From the NCBI GenBank assembly GCA_963920705.1, contig OY987226.1, positions 27,350,706 to 27,414,705 on the forward strand: a stretch of DNA of 64,000 nt. The letters are read 5' to 3'. The stretch comes from Odiellus spinosus. Lineage: Eukaryota; Arthropoda; Arachnida; Opiliones; Phalangiidae. The position numbers were made by a program, and so were the translations under genes. The notes under the pieces are model-generated. The model made no database searches. It was not told the DNA's origin and worked only from the letters and a program-made list of their open reading frames with translations. Shown here one piece after another: positions 26,075-39,960 of this stretch (position 1 is its first letter; each line of letters opens with the position of its first letter).

Positions 26075-27904
26075 TGGGAAATTTGTGGATATATACTTGG
26101 AAAATTTTTGGATCTATACTTGGGAAATTTGTGGATCTATACTTGGGAAATTTGTGGATCTATACTTGGAAAATTTGTGGAACTATACATGGGAAATTTG
26201 TAGATATATATTTGGGAGATTTGTGGATTATATTTGTAAAATTTGTGGATCTATACTTGGGAAATTTGTGGATCTATACTTGGTAATTTCTTGACATATA
26301 TATGGGAAATTTGTGGATCTATACTTGGGAATTTTGTGGATCTATACTTGGGAATTTTGTGGATCTATACTTGTAAACTGTAGAACTATACTTGGGACAT
26401 TTGTGGATCTATACTTGGGAAATTTGTGGATCTATTCTTGGGAAATTTGTGGATCTATACTTGGGAAATTTGTGGATCTATACTTGGGAAATCTGTAGAT
26501 CTTTACTTGGGAAATTTGTGGATCTATACTTGGGAAATCTGTAGATCTATACTTGGGAAATTTGTCGACCTATACTTGGGAAATTTCTCGATCTATACTT
26601 TGGAAGTTTTTGGATCTATTCTTGGGAAATTTGTGGATATATATTTGGTAAATTTGTGGATCTATACTTGGGAAATTTGTGGATCAACACTTGGGAAATT
26701 TGTGGATCTATACTTGGGAAATTTGTGGATCTATACTTTGGAAATTTGTGAATCTATACATGGCAAATTTGTGGATCTATACTTGGGAAATTTGTGGATC
26801 TATACTTGGGAAATTTGTGGATCTATACTGATGAAATTTTTGTATATATACTTGGGAAATTTGTGGATCTATACTTGGGAAATATGTGGATCTATACTTG
26901 GGAAATATGTGGATCTATACTAGGGAAATATGTGGATCTATACTAGGGAAATTTGTGGATCTAAACTTGGGAAATTTGTAGATATATATTTGGGAGATTT
27001 GTGGATCTATATTTGTAAAATTTGTGGATCTATACTTGGGAAATTTGTGTATATATACTTGGGAAATTTGTGGATCTATACTGGGGAAATTTTTGGATCT
27101 ATACTTGGGAAATTTGTGGATCTATACTTGGGAAATTTGTGGATCTATACTTGGAGAATTTTTGGATCTAGACTTGGATAATTTGTGGATCTATACTTGG
27201 GAAATTTGTGGATCTATACTGGGGAAATTTTTGGACATATACTTGGGAAATATGTGGATCTATACTTGGGAAATATGTGGATCTATACTAGGGAAATTTG
27301 TGGATCTAAACTTTTGAAATTTGTAGATATATATTTGGGAAATTTGTGGATCTATATTTGTAAAATTTGTGGATCTAGACTTGGGAAATTTGTGGATCTA
27401 TACTTGGGAAATTTGTGGATCTATACTTTGAGAATTTTTGGATCTAGACATGGGAAATCTGTGGATCTATACTTGGGAAATTTGTGAATCTATTGGGAAA
27501 TTTGTGGATATATACTTCTGAAATTTGTGGAACTATACTTGGGAAATATGTGGATCTATACTAGAGAAATTTGTGGATCTAAACTTAGGAAATTTGTAGA
27601 TATATATATGGGAGATTTGTGGATCTATACTTGGGAAATTTGTGGATATATACTTGGGAAATTTATGGATCTATATTTGGGAAATTTGTTTATCTATACT
27701 TGGGAAATTTGTGGATCTATACTTGGGAAATCTTTAGATCTATACTTGGGAAATCTTTAGATCTATACTTGGGAAATTTGTCGATCTAAACTTGGGAAGT
27801 TTGTGGATCTATTGGGAAATTTGTGGATATATACTTGGAAAATTTTTGGATCTATACTTGGGAAATTTGTGGATCTATACTTGGGAAATTTGAGGATCTA
27901 TACT
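26075..27904 (+). repeat. 1,830-bp tandem duplication, copy 1
   Basis: Contains the first GTCGAC of the window (26,564-26,569), a GGATCAACAC unit, an ATACATGGCAAA unit and a CTGATGAAA unit. All recur 1,830 bp downstream. 1,830 is not a multiple of 23 because the block holds several short units (TTGTAAACTGTAG, GGATCTATTGGG, GGATTATATTTG). Confidence 0.88.
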
Positions 27905-28006
27905 TGGGAAATTTGTGGATATATACTTGGAAAATTTTTGGATCTATACTTGGGAAATTTGTGGATCTATACTTGGGAAATTTGTGGATCTATACTTGGA
28001 AAATTT
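27823..28006 (+). repeat. 92-bp local duplication at the 1,830-bp junction
   Basis: A four-unit string beginning GTGGATATATACTTGGAAAA at 27,823 is repeated at 27,915, 92 bp (4 x 23) later, with about two mismatches. The first copy carries GAGGATC in its last unit. The second continues into the GGAAAATTTGTGGAAC unit. It marks where the two 1,830-bp copies join. Confidence 0.85.
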
Positions 28007-29757
28007 GTGGAACTATATATGGGAAATTTGTAGATATATATTTGGGAGATTTGTGGATTATATTTGTAAAATTTGTGGATCTATACTTGGGAAATTTGTG
28101 GATCTATACTTGGTAATTTCTTGACATATATATGGGAAATTTGTGGATCTATACTTGGGAATTTTGTGGATCTATACTTGGGAATTTTGTGGATCTATAC
28201 TTGTAAACTGTAGAACTATACTTGGGACATTTGTGGATCTATACTTGGGAAATTTGTGGATCTATTCTTGGGAAATTTGTGGATCTATACTTGGGAAATT
28301 TGTGGATCTATACTTGGGAAATCTGTAGATCTTTACTTGGGAAATTTGTGGATCTATACTTGGGAAATCTGTAGATCTATACTTGGGAAATTTGTCGACC
28401 TATACTTGGGAAATTTCTCGATCTATACTTTGGAAGTTTTTGGATCTATTCTTGGGAAATTTGTGGATATATATTTGGTAAATTTGTGGATCTATACTTG
28501 GGAAATTTGTGGATCAACACTTGGGAAATTTGTGGATCTATACTTGGGAAATTTGTGGATCTATACTTTGGAAATTTGTGAATCTATACATGGCAAATTT
28601 GTGGATCTATACTTGGGAAATTTGTGGATCTATACTTGGGAAATTTGTGGATCTATACTGATGAAATTTTTGTATATATACTTGGGAAATTTGTGGATCT
28701 ATACTTGGGAAATATGTGGATCTATACTTGGGAAATATGTGGATCTATACTAGGGAAATATGTGGATCTATACTAGGGAAATTTGTGGATCTAAACTTGG
28801 GAAATTTGTAGATATATATTTGGGAGATTTGTGGATCTATATTTGTAAAATTTGTGGATCTATACTTGGGAAATTTGTGTATATATACTTGGGAAATTTG
28901 TGGATCTATACTGGGGAAATTTTTGGATCTATACTTGGAGAATTTTTGGATCTATACTTGGGAAATTTGTGGATCTATACTTGGAGAATTTTTGGATCTA
29001 GACTTGGAAAATTTGTGGATCTATACTTGGGAAATTTGTGGATCTATACTGGGGAAATTTTTGGACATATACTTGGGAAATATGTGGATCTATACTTGGG
29101 AAATATGTGGATCTATACTAGGGAAATTTGTGGATCTAAACTTTTGAAATTTGTAGATATATATTTGGGAAATTTGTGGATCTATATTTGTAAAATTTGT
29201 GGATCTAGACTTGGGAAATTTGTGGATCTATACTTGGGAAATTTGTGGATCTATACTTTGAGAATTTTTGGATCTAGACATGGGAAATCTGTGGATCTAT
29301 ACTTGGGAAATTTGTGAATCTATTGGGAAATTTGTGGATATATACTTCTGAAATTTGTGGAACTATACTTGGGAAATATGTGGATCTATACTTGGGAAAT
29401 ATGTGGATCTATACTAGAGAAATTTGTGGATCTAAACTTAGGAAATTTGTAGATATATATATGGGAGATTTGTGGATCTATACTTGGGAAATTTGTGGAT
29501 ATATACTTGGGAAATTTATGGATCTATATTTGGGAAATTTGTTTATCTATACTTGGGAAATTTGTGGATCTATACTTGGGAAATCTTTAGATCTATACTT
29601 GGGAAATCTTTAGATCTATACTTGGGAAATTTGTCGATCTAAACTTGGGAAGTTTGTGGATCTATTGGGAAATTTGTGGATATATACTTGGAAAATTTTT
29701 GGATCTATACTTGGGAAATTTGTGGATCTATACTTGGGAAATTTGAGGATCTATACT
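27905..29757 (+). repeat. 1,830-bp tandem duplication, copy 2
   Basis: Second copy, with GTCGAC at 28,394-28,399. It has TTGGAGAATTT at about 28,935 where copy 1 has a plain unit, and one extra AAATATG unit near 29,380, making the trailing offset 1,853 bp. It ends in the same GAGGATC unit that ends copy 1, then returns to ordinary class A order at about 29,760. Confidence 0.88.
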
Positions 29758-30420
29758 TGGGAAATTTGTGGAACTATAGATGGGAAATTTGTAGATATAT
29801 ATTTGGGAGATTTGTGGATCTATATTTGTAAAATTTGTGGATCTATACTTGGGAAATTTGTGGATATATACTTGGGAAATTTGTGGATCTATACTTGGGA
29901 AATTTGTGGATCTATACTTGGTAATTTCTTGACATATATATGGGAAATTTGTGGATCTATACTTGGGAATTTTGTGGATCTATACTTGTAAACTGTAGAA
30001 CTATACTTGGGACATTTGTGGATCTATACTTGGGAAATTTGTGGATCTATTCTTGGGAAATTTGTGGATCTATACTTGGGAAATTTGTGGATCTATACTT
30101 GGGAAATCTGTAGATCTTTACTTGGGAAATTTGTGGATCTATACTTGGGAAATCTGTAGATCTATACTTGGGAAATTTGTCGACCTATACTTGGGAAATT
30201 TGTCGATCTATACTTTGGAAGTTTTTGGATCTATTCTTGGGAAATTTGTGGATATATATTTGGTAAATTTGTGGATCGATACTTGGGAAATTTGTGGATC
30301 AACACTTGGGAAATTTGTGGATCTATACTTGGGAAATTTGTGGATCTATACTTTGGAAATTTGTGAATCTATACATGGCAAATTTGTGGATCTATACTTG
30401 GGAAATTTGTGGATCTATAC
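29758..30420 (+). repeat. Last class A segment before the class A to B switch
   Basis: Holds GAACTATAGATGGG (about 29,771), TTGACATATATATGGG (about 29,930), TTGTAAACTGTAGAAC (about 29,987), GTCGAC (30,179-30,184) and a GGATCGATAC unit. After two plain units the order changes to class B at the shortened AAATCTTATATC unit (about 30,428). Confidence 0.75.
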
Positions 30421-31702
30421 TTGGGAAATCTTATATCTATACTTGGGAAATTTGTCGATCTAAACTTGGGAAGTTTGTGGATCTATTGGGAAATTTGTGG
30501 TTATATACTTGGGAAATTTGTGGATCTATACTTGGGAAATTTGTGGATCTACCCTTGGGAAATTTGTGGATCTATACTTGGTAATTTCTTGACATATATT
30601 TGGGAAATTTGTGGATCTATACTTGGGAATTTTGTGGATCTATACTTGTAAACTGTAGATCTATACTTGCGACATTTGTGGATCTATACTTGGGAAATTT
30701 GTGGATCTATTCTTGGGAAATTTGTGGATCTATTCTTGGGAAATTTGTGGATCTATACTTGGGAAATTTGTGGATCTATACTTGGGAAATTTGTGGATCT
30801 ATACTTGGGAAATTTTTGGATCTATACTTGGGAGATTTGTGGATCTATACTTGGGAAATTTGTGGATCTATACTTGGGAAATTTGTGGATCTATACTTGG
30901 GAGATTTGTGGATCTATACTTGGGAAATTTGTGGTTCTATACTTTGGAAATATGTGGATCTATACTAGGGAAATTTGTGGATCTAAACCTGGGAAATTTG
31001 TAGATATATATTTGGGAGATTTGTGGATCTATGTTTGTAAAATTTGTGGATCTATACTTGGGAAATTTATGGATATATACTTGGGAAATTTGTTTATCTA
31101 TACTTGGGAAATTTGTGGATCTATACTTGGGAAATCTTTAGATCTATACTTGGAAAATTTGTCGATCTATACTTGGGAAGTTTGTGGATCTATACTTGGG
31201 AAGTTTGTGGATCTATACTTGGGAAATTTGTGAATCTATACTTGGTAATTTCTTGACATATATATTGGAAATTTGTGGATCTATACTTGGGAATTTTGTG
31301 GATCTATACTTGTAAACTGTAGATCTATACTTGGGACATTTGTGGATCTATATTTGGGAAATTTGTGGATCTATACTTGGGAAATTTGTGGATCTATTCT
31401 TGGGAAATTTGTGGATCTATTCTTGGGAAATTTGTGGATCTATACTGGGAAATTTGTGGATCTATACTTGGGAAATTTTTGGATCTATACTTGGGAGATT
31501 TTTGGATCTAGACTTGGGAAATTTGTGGATCTATACTTGGGAAATTTGTGGATCTATACTTGGGAGATTTGTGGATCTATACTTGGGAAATTTGTGGTTC
31601 TATACTTTGGAAATATGTGGATCTATACTAGGGAAATTTGTGGATCTAAACCTGGGAAATTTGTAGATATATATTTGGGAGATTTGTGGATCTATGTTTG
31701 TA
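30421..31702 (+). repeat. Class B higher-order repeat, first block
   Basis: Class B is recognised by TTGTAAACTGTAGATC followed by TTGCGACATTT or TTGGGACATTT, GGATCTACCC, TTGACATATATTTGGG or TTGACATATATATTGG, and GGATCTATGTTTG. From about 30,062 to 31,740 this segment matches 47,502-49,160 at +17,440 then +17,417 bp, a step of one unit. The TTGACATATATATTGG block also recurs 663 bp apart (about 31,250 and 31,913). Confidence 0.82.
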
Positions 31703-34700
31703 AAATTTGTGGATCTATACTTGGGAAATTTATGGATATATACTTGGGAAATTTGTTTATCTATACTTGGGAAATTTGTGGATCTATACTTGGGAAATCT
31801 TTAGATCTATACTTGGAAAATTTGTCGATCTATACTTGGAAAGTTTGTGGATCTATACTTGGGAAGTTTGTGGATCTATACTTGGGAAATTTGTGGATCT
31901 ATACTTGGTAATTTCTTGACATATATATTGGAAATTTGTGGATCTATACTTGGGAATTTTGTGGATCTATACTTGTAAACTGTAGATCTATACTTGGGAC
32001 ATTTGTGGATCTATATTTGGGAAATTTGTGGATCTATACTTGGGAAATTTGTGGATCTATTCTTGGGAAATTTGTGGATCTATTCTTGGGAAATTTGTGG
32101 ATCTATACTGGGAAATTTGTGGATCTATACTTGGGAAATTTGTGGATCTATACTTGGGAGATTTGTGGATCTATGCTTGGGAAATTTGTGGTTCTATACT
32201 TGGGGGAAATTTGTGGTTCTATACTTGTGTAATTTGTGGATATATACTTGGGAAATTTGTGGATCTATAATTGGGAAATTTGTGGATCTATACTTAGCAA
32301 ATTTGTTCATCTATACCTGGGAAATCTGTAGATCTATACTTGGGAAATTTGTGGATCTATACTTGGGAAATTTGTGGATCTATACTTGGGAAATCTGTAG
32401 ATCTATACTTGAGAAATTTGAGGATCTATTCTTGGGAAATTTGTGGATCTATACTTGGGAAATTTGTGGATCTATACTGGGAAATTTGTGGATCTATACT
32501 TGGAAAATTTGTGGATCTATACTTGGGAAATTTGTGGATCTATTCTTGGGAAATTTGTGGATCTATACTGGGAAATTTGTGGATCTATACTTGGGAAATT
32601 TGTGGATCTATACTTGGGAAATTTGTGGATCTATACTTAACAAATTTGTTCATCTATACTTGGGAAATCTGTAGATCTATACTTGGGAAATTTGTGGATC
32701 TATACTTGGGAAATCTGTGGATCTATACTTGGGAAATCTGTAGATCTATACTTGGGAAATTTGAGGATCTATTCTTGGGAAATTTGTGGATATATATGCT
32801 TGGGTAATTTGTGGATCTATACTTGGGAAATTTGTAGATATATATTTGGGAAATTTGTGGATCTATACTTGGGAAATATGTGGATCTATACTAGGGAAAT
32901 ATGTGGATCTAAACTAGGGAAATTTGTAGATATATATTTGGGAGATTTGTGGATCTATGTTTGTAAAATTTGTGGATCTATACTTGGGAAATTTGTGGAT
33001 ATATACTTGGGAAATTTGTGGATCTATACTTTGAGAATTTTTGGATCTAGACATGGGAAATTTGTGGATCTATACTTGGGAAATTTGTGGATCTATACTT
33101 GGGAAATTTGTGGATCTATACTTGGGAAATCTGTAGATCTTTACTTGGGAAATTTGTGGATCTATACTTGGGAAATCTGTAGATCTATACTTGGGAAATT
33201 TGTCGACCTATACTTGGGAAATTTGTCGATCTATACTTTGGAAGTTTTTGGATCTATTCTTGGGAAATTTGTGGATATATATTTGGTAAATTTGTGGATC
33301 TATACTTGGGAAATTTGTGGATCAACACTTGGGAAATTTGTGGATCTATACTTTGGAAATTTGTGAATCTATACATGGCAAATTTGTGGATCTATACTTG
33401 GGAAATTTGTGGATCTATACTTGGGAAATCTTATATCTATACTTGGGAAATTTGTCGATCTAAACTTGGGAAGTTTGTGGATCTATTGGGAAATTTGTGG
33501 TTATATACTTGGGAAATTTGTGGATCTATACTTGGGAAATTTGTGGATCTACCCTTGGGAAATTTGTGGATCTATACTTGGTAATTTCTTGACATATATT
33601 TGGGAAATTTGTGGATCTATACTTGGGAATTTTGTGGATCTATACTTGTAAACTGTAGATCTATACTTGCGACATTTGTGGATCTATACTTGGGAAATTT
33701 GTGGATCTATTCTTGGGAAATTTGTGGATCTATTCTTGGAAATTTGTGGATCTATACTTGGGAAATTTGTGGATCTATACTTGGGAAATTTGTGGATCTA
33801 TACTTGGGAAATTTTTGGATCTATACTTGGGAGATTTGTGGATCTATACTTGGGAAATTTGTGGATCTATACATGGAGAATTTTTGGATCTAGACTTGGG
33901 AAATTTGTGGATCTATACTTGGGAAATTTGTGGATCTATACTTGGGAAATTTGTGGATCTATACTTGGGAGATTTGTGGATCTATACTTGGGAAATTTGT
34001 GGTTCTATACTTTGGAAATATGTGGATCTATACTAGGGAAATTTGTGGATCTAAACCTGGGAAATTTGTAGATATATATTTGGGAGATTTGTGGATCTAT
34101 GTTTGTAAAATTTGTGGATCTATACTTGGGAAATTTATGGATATATACTTGGGAAATTTGTTTATCTATACTTGGGAAATTTGTGGATCTATACTTGGGA
34201 AATCTTTAGATCTATACTTGGAAAATTTGTCGATCTATACTTGGGAAGTTTGTGGATCTATACTTGGGAAGTTTGTGGATCTATACTTGGGAAGTTTGTG
34301 GATCTATACTTGGGAAATTTGTGGATCTATACTTGGTAATTTCTTGACATATATATTGGAAATTTGTGGATCTATACTTGGGAATTTTGTGGATCTATAC
34401 TTGTAAACTGTAGATCTATACTTGGGACATTTGTGGATCTATATTTGGGAAATTTGTGGATCTATACTTGGGAAATTTGTGGATCTATTCTTGGGAAATT
34501 TGTGGATCTATTCTTGGGAAATTTGTGGATCTATACTGGGAAATTTGTGGATCTATACTTGGGAAATTTGTGGATCTATACTTGGGAGATTTGTGGATCT
34601 ATGCTTGGGAAATTTGTGGTTCTATACTTGGGGGAAATTTGTGGTTCTATACTTGTGTAATTTGTGGATATATACTTGGGAAATTTTTGGATCTATAATT

Positions 34701-35104
34701 GGGAAATTTGTGGATCTATACTTAGCAAATTTGTTCATCTATACCTGGGAAATCTGTAGATCTATACTTGGGAAATTTGTGGATCTATACTTGGGAAATT
34801 TGTGGATCTATACTTGGGAAATTTGTGGATCTATACTTGGGAAATCTGTAGATCTATACTTGGGAAATTTGAGGATCTATTCTTGGGAAATTTGTGGATC
34901 TATACTTGGGAAATTTGTGGATCTATACTGGGAAATTTGTGGATCTATACTTGGGAAATTTGTGGATCTATACTTGGGAAATTTGTGGATCTATTCTTGG
35001 GAAATTTGTGGATCTATACTTGGGAAATTTGTGGATCTATACTTGGGAAATTTGTGGATCTATACTTGGGAAATTTGTGGATCTATACTTAACAAATTTG
35101 TTCA
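31703..35104 (+). repeat. Class B 3.4-kb block (partner 51,000-54,398)
   Basis: Matches 51,000-54,398 at +19,297 to +19,320 bp through many markers, including GTCGAC at 33,202-33,207 against 52,522-52,527, the five-G unit CTTGGGGGAAA, and AACAAATTTGTT at 32,639-32,650 and 35,091-35,102. A shortened ATTCTTGGAAATT unit at about 33,737 is instead shared with about 50,652, so the block is a mosaic. Confidence 0.82.
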
Positions 35105-35812
35105 TCTATACTTGGGAAGTTTGTGGATCTATACTTGGGAAGTTTGTGGATCTATACTTGGGAAATTTGTGGATCTATACTTGGTAATTTCTTGACATAT
35201 ATATTGGAAATTTGTGGATCTATACTTGGGAATTTTGTGGATCTATACTTGTAAACTGTAGATCTATACTTGGGACATTTGTGGATCTATATTTGGGAAA
35301 TTTGTGGATCTATACTTGGGAAATTTGTGGATCTATTCTTGGGAAATTTGTGGATCTATTCTTGGGAAATTTGTGGATCTATACTGGGAAATTTGTGGAT
35401 CTATACTTGGGAAATTTGTGGATCTATACTTGGGAGATTTGTGGATCTATGCTTGGGAAATTTGTGGTTCTATACTTGGGGGAAATTTGTGGTTCTATAC
35501 TTGTGAAATTTGTGGATCTATACTTGGGAAATTTGTGGATATATACTTGGGAAATTTGTGGATCTATAATTGGGAAATTTGTGGATCTATACTTAGCAAA
35601 TTTGTTCATCTATACCTGGGAAATCTGTAGATCTATACTTGGGAAATTTGTGGATCTATACTTGGGAAATTTGTGGATCTATACTTGGGAAATTTGTGGA
35701 TCTATACTTGGGAAATCTGTAGATCTATACTTGGGAAATTTGAGGATCTATTCTTGGGAAATTTGTGGATCTATACTTGGGAAATTTGTGGATCTATACT
35801 GGGAAATTTGTG
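35105..35812 (+). repeat. Class B block (partner 60,156-60,863)
   Basis: Follows 60,156 onwards at a constant offset of 25,051 bp. Both carry CTTGGGGGAAATTTGTGG followed by TTCTATACTTGTGAAA, where other class B copies have TTGTGTAATT. A - strand open frame (35,424-35,609) exists here and at 60,475-60,660 only because this unit order happens to lack the usual antisense TAG in one frame. Confidence 0.8.
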
Positions 35813-37872
35813 GATCTATACTTGGGAAATTTGTGGATCTATACTTGGGAAATTTGTGGATCTATTCTTGGGAAATTTGTGGATCTATACTGGGAAATTT
35901 GTGGATCTATACTTGGGAAATTTGTGGATCTATACTTGGGAAATTTGTGGATCTATACTTAACAAATTTGTTCATCTATACTTGGGAAATCTGTAGATCT
36001 ATACTTGGGAAATTTGTGGATCTATACTTGGGAAATTTGTGGATCTATACTTGGGAAATCTGTAGATCTATACTTGGTAAATTTGAGGATCTATTCTTGG
36101 GAAATTTGTGGATATATATGCTTGGGTAATTTGTGGATCTATACTTGGGAAATTTGTAGATATATATTTGGGAAATTTGTGGATCTATACTTGGGAAATA
36201 TGTGGATCTATACTAGGGAAATATGTGGATCTAAACTAGGGAAATTTGTAGATATATATTTGGGAGATTTGTGGATCTATGTTTGTAAAATTTGTGGATC
36301 TATACTTGGGAAATTTGTGGATATATACTTGGGAAATTTGTGGATCTATACTTGGGAAATTTGTGGATCTATACTTGGTAATTTCTTGACATATATATGG
36401 GAAATTTGTGGATCTATACTTGGGAAATATGTGGATCTATACTAGGGAAATTTGTGGATCTATAATTGAGAAATTTGTGGATCTAAATTTGGGAAAATGT
36501 AGATTTATTCTTGGGAAATTGTGGATCTATACTTGGGAAATTTGTGGATATATACTTGGTAATTTCTTGACATATATTTGGGAAATTTGTGGATCTATAC
36601 TTGGGAAATTTGTGGATCTATACTTGGGAAATTTGTGGATCTATTCTTGGGAAATTTGTGGATCTAATCTTGGGAAATTTGTGGATCTATACTGGGAAAT
36701 TTGAGGATCTATACTTGTGAAATTTGTGGATCTATACTGGGAAATTTGTGGATCTATACTGGGAAATTTGTGGATCTATACTTGGGAAATTTGTGGATCT
36801 ATACTTGGGAAATTTGTGGATCTATACTTGGGAAATTTGTGGATCTATACTTAGCAAATTTGTTCATCTATACCTGGGAAATCTGTAGATCTATACTTGG
36901 GAAATTTGTGGATCTATACTTGGGAAATTTGTGGATCTATACTTGGGAAATTTGTGGATCTATACTTGGGAAATCTGTAGATCTATACTTGGGAAATTTG
37001 AGGATCTATTCTTGGGAAATTTGTGGATATATATGCTTGGGAAATTTATGGATCTATACTTGGGAAATTTGTAGATATATATTTGGGAAATTTGTGGATC
37101 TATACTTGGAGAATTTTTGGATCTATACTTGGGAAATTTGTGGATCTATACTGGGGAAATTTTTGGATCTATACTTGGAGAATTTTTGGATCTATACTTG
37201 GGAAATTTGTGGATCTATACTTGGAGAATTTTTGGATCTAGACTTGGGAAATTTGTGGATCTATACTGGGGAAATTTTTGGATCTATACTTGGGAAATAT
37301 GTGGATCTATACTTGGGAAATATGTGGATCTAAACTTTTGAAATTTGTAGATTTATATTTGGGAAATTTGTGGATCTATATTTGTAAAATTTGTGGATCT
37401 AGACTTAGGAAATTTGTGGATCTATACTTGGGAAATTTGTGGATCCATACTTGGAGAATTTTTGGATCTAGACATGGGAAATTTGTGGATCTATACTTGG
37501 GAAATTTGTGGATCTATTGGGAAATTTGTGGATATATACTTGGGAAATTTGCGGATCTATACTTGGGAAATATGTGGATCTATACTTGGGAAATATGTGG
37601 ATCTATACTAGGGAAATTTGTGGATCTAAACTTTGGAAATTTGTAGATATATATTTGGGAGATTTGTGGATCTATACTTGGGAAATTTGTGTATCTATAC
37701 TTGGGAAATTTGTGTATATATACTTGGGAAATTTGTGGATCTATACTTGGGAAATTTGTTTATCTATACTTGGGAAATTTGTGGATCTATACTTGGGAAG
37801 TTTGTGGATCTATTGGGAAATTTGTTGTTATATACTTGGAAAATTTGTGGATCTATACTTGGGAAATTTGTG
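35813..37872 (+). repeat. About 2.05-kb tandem duplication, copy 1
   Basis: The block repeats 2,060 bp downstream, later 2,038 bp (a one-unit step, two CTGGG units near 36,740 against one). It carries AACAAATTTGTT (35,961-35,972), GGATATATATGCTTGGGTAAT, TTGACATATATATGGG and TTGACATATATTTGGG about 180 bp apart, and the shortened GGGAAAATGTAG and GGGAAATTGTGG units. Confidence 0.85.
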
Positions 37873-39960
37873 GGTCTATACTTGGGAAATTTGTGGATCT
37901 ATACTTGGGAAATTTGTGGATCTATTCTTGGGAAATTTGTGGATCTATACTGGGAAATTTGTGGATCTATACTTGGGAAATTTGTGGATCTATACTTGGG
38001 AAATTTGTGGATCTATACTTAACAAATTTGTTCATCTATACTTGGGAAATCTGTAGATCTATACTTGGGAAATTTGTGGATCTATACTTGGGAAATTTGT
38101 GGATCTATACTTGGGAAATCTGTAGATCTATACTTGGTAAATTTGAGGATCTATTCTTGGGAAATTTGTGGATATATATGCTTGGGTAATTTGTGGATCT
38201 ATACTTGGGAAATTTGTAGATATATATTTGGGAAATTTGTGGATCTATACTTGGGAAATATGTGGATCTATACTAGGGAAATATGTGGATCTAAACTAGG
38301 GAAATTTGTAGATATATATTTGGGAGATTTGTGGATCTATGTTTGTAAAATTTGTGGATCTATACTTGGGAAATTTGTGGATATATACTTGGGAAATTTG
38401 TGGATCTATACTTGGGAAATTTGTGGATCTATACTTGGTAATTTCTTGACATATATATGGGAAATTTGTGGATCTATACTTGGGAAATATGTGGATCTAT
38501 ACTAGGGAAATTTGTGGATCTATAATTGAGAAATTTGTGGATCTAAATTTGGGAAAATGTAGATTTATTCTTGGGAAATTGTGGATCTATACTTGGGAAA
38601 TTTGTGGATATATACTTGGTAATTTCTTGACATATATTTGGGAAATTTGTGGATCTATACTTGGGAAATTTGTGGATCTATACTTGGGAAATTTGTGGAT
38701 CTATTCTTGGGAAATTTGTGGATCTAATCTTGGGAAATTTGTGGATCTATACTGGGAAATTTGAGGATCTATACTTGTGAAATTTGTGGATCTATACTGG
38801 GAAATTTGTGGATCTATACTTGGGAAATTTGTGGATCTATACTTGGGAAATTTGTGGATCTATACTTGGGAAATTTGTGGATCTATACTTAGCAAATTTG
38901 TTCATCTATACCTGGGAAATCTGTAGATCTATACTTGGGAAATTTGTGGATCTATACTTGGGAAATTTGTGGATCTATACTTGGGAAATTTGTGGATCTA
39001 TACTTGGGAAATCTGTAGATCTATACTTGGGAAATTTGAGGATCTATTCTTGGGAAATTTGTGGATATATATGCTTGGGAAATTTGTGGATCTATACTTG
39101 GGAAATTTGTAGATATATATTTGGGAAATTTGTGGATCTATACTTGGAGAATTTTTGGATCTATACTTGGGAAATTTGTGGATCTATACTGGGGAAATTT
39201 TTGGATCTATACTTGGAGAATTTTTGGATCTATACTTGGGAAATTTGTGGATCTATACTTGGAGAATTTTTGGATCTAGACTTGGGAAATTTGTGGATCT
39301 ATACTGGGGAAATTTTTGGATCTATACTTGGGAAATATGTGGATCTATACTTGGGAAATATGTGGATCTAAACTTTTGAAATTTGTAGATTTATATTTGG
39401 GAAATTTGTGGATCTATATTTGTAAAATTTGTGGATCTAGACTTAGGAAATTTGTGGATCTATACTTGGGAAATTTGTGGATCCATACTTGGAGAATTTT
39501 TGGATCTAGACATGGGAAATTTGTGGATCTATACTTGGGAAATTTGTGGATCTATTGGGAAATTTGTGGATATATACTTGGGAAATTTGCGGATCTATAC
39601 TTGGGAAATATGTGGATCTATACTTGGGAAATATGTGGATCTATACTAGGGAAATTTGTGGATCTAAACTTTGGAAATTTGTAGATATATATTTGGGAGA
39701 TTTGTGGATCTATACTTGGGAAATTTGTGTATCTATACTTGGGAAATTTGTGTATATATACTTGGGAAATTTGTGGATCTATACTTGGGAAATTTGTTTA
39801 TCTATACTTGGGAAATTTGTGGATCTATACTTGGGAAGTTTGTGGATCTATTGGGAAATTTGTTGTTATATACTTGGAAAATTTGTGGATCTATACTTGG
39901 GAAATTTGTGGGTCTATACTTGGGAAATTTGTGGATCTATTCTTGGGAAATTTGTGGATC
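37873..39960 (+). repeat. About 2.05-kb tandem duplication, copy 2
   Basis: Second copy, with AACAAATTTGTT at 38,021-38,032. Both copies share GTAAATTTGAGGATC (about 36,076 and 38,136) and GTTGTTATATACTTGG. This copy, rather than copy 1, matches 61,385 onwards at +22,968 bp, since both have a single CTGGG unit and GTGGATC where copy 1 has TATGGATC (about 37,050). Confidence 0.85.

Noticed and set aside
35424..35609. 61-codon open frames on the - strand (also 60,475-60,660) and 3,259-3,441
   Set aside because: The first two arise where variants remove the antisense TAG; the third is the inverted block, read in the usual stop-free direction. No independent coding evidence.
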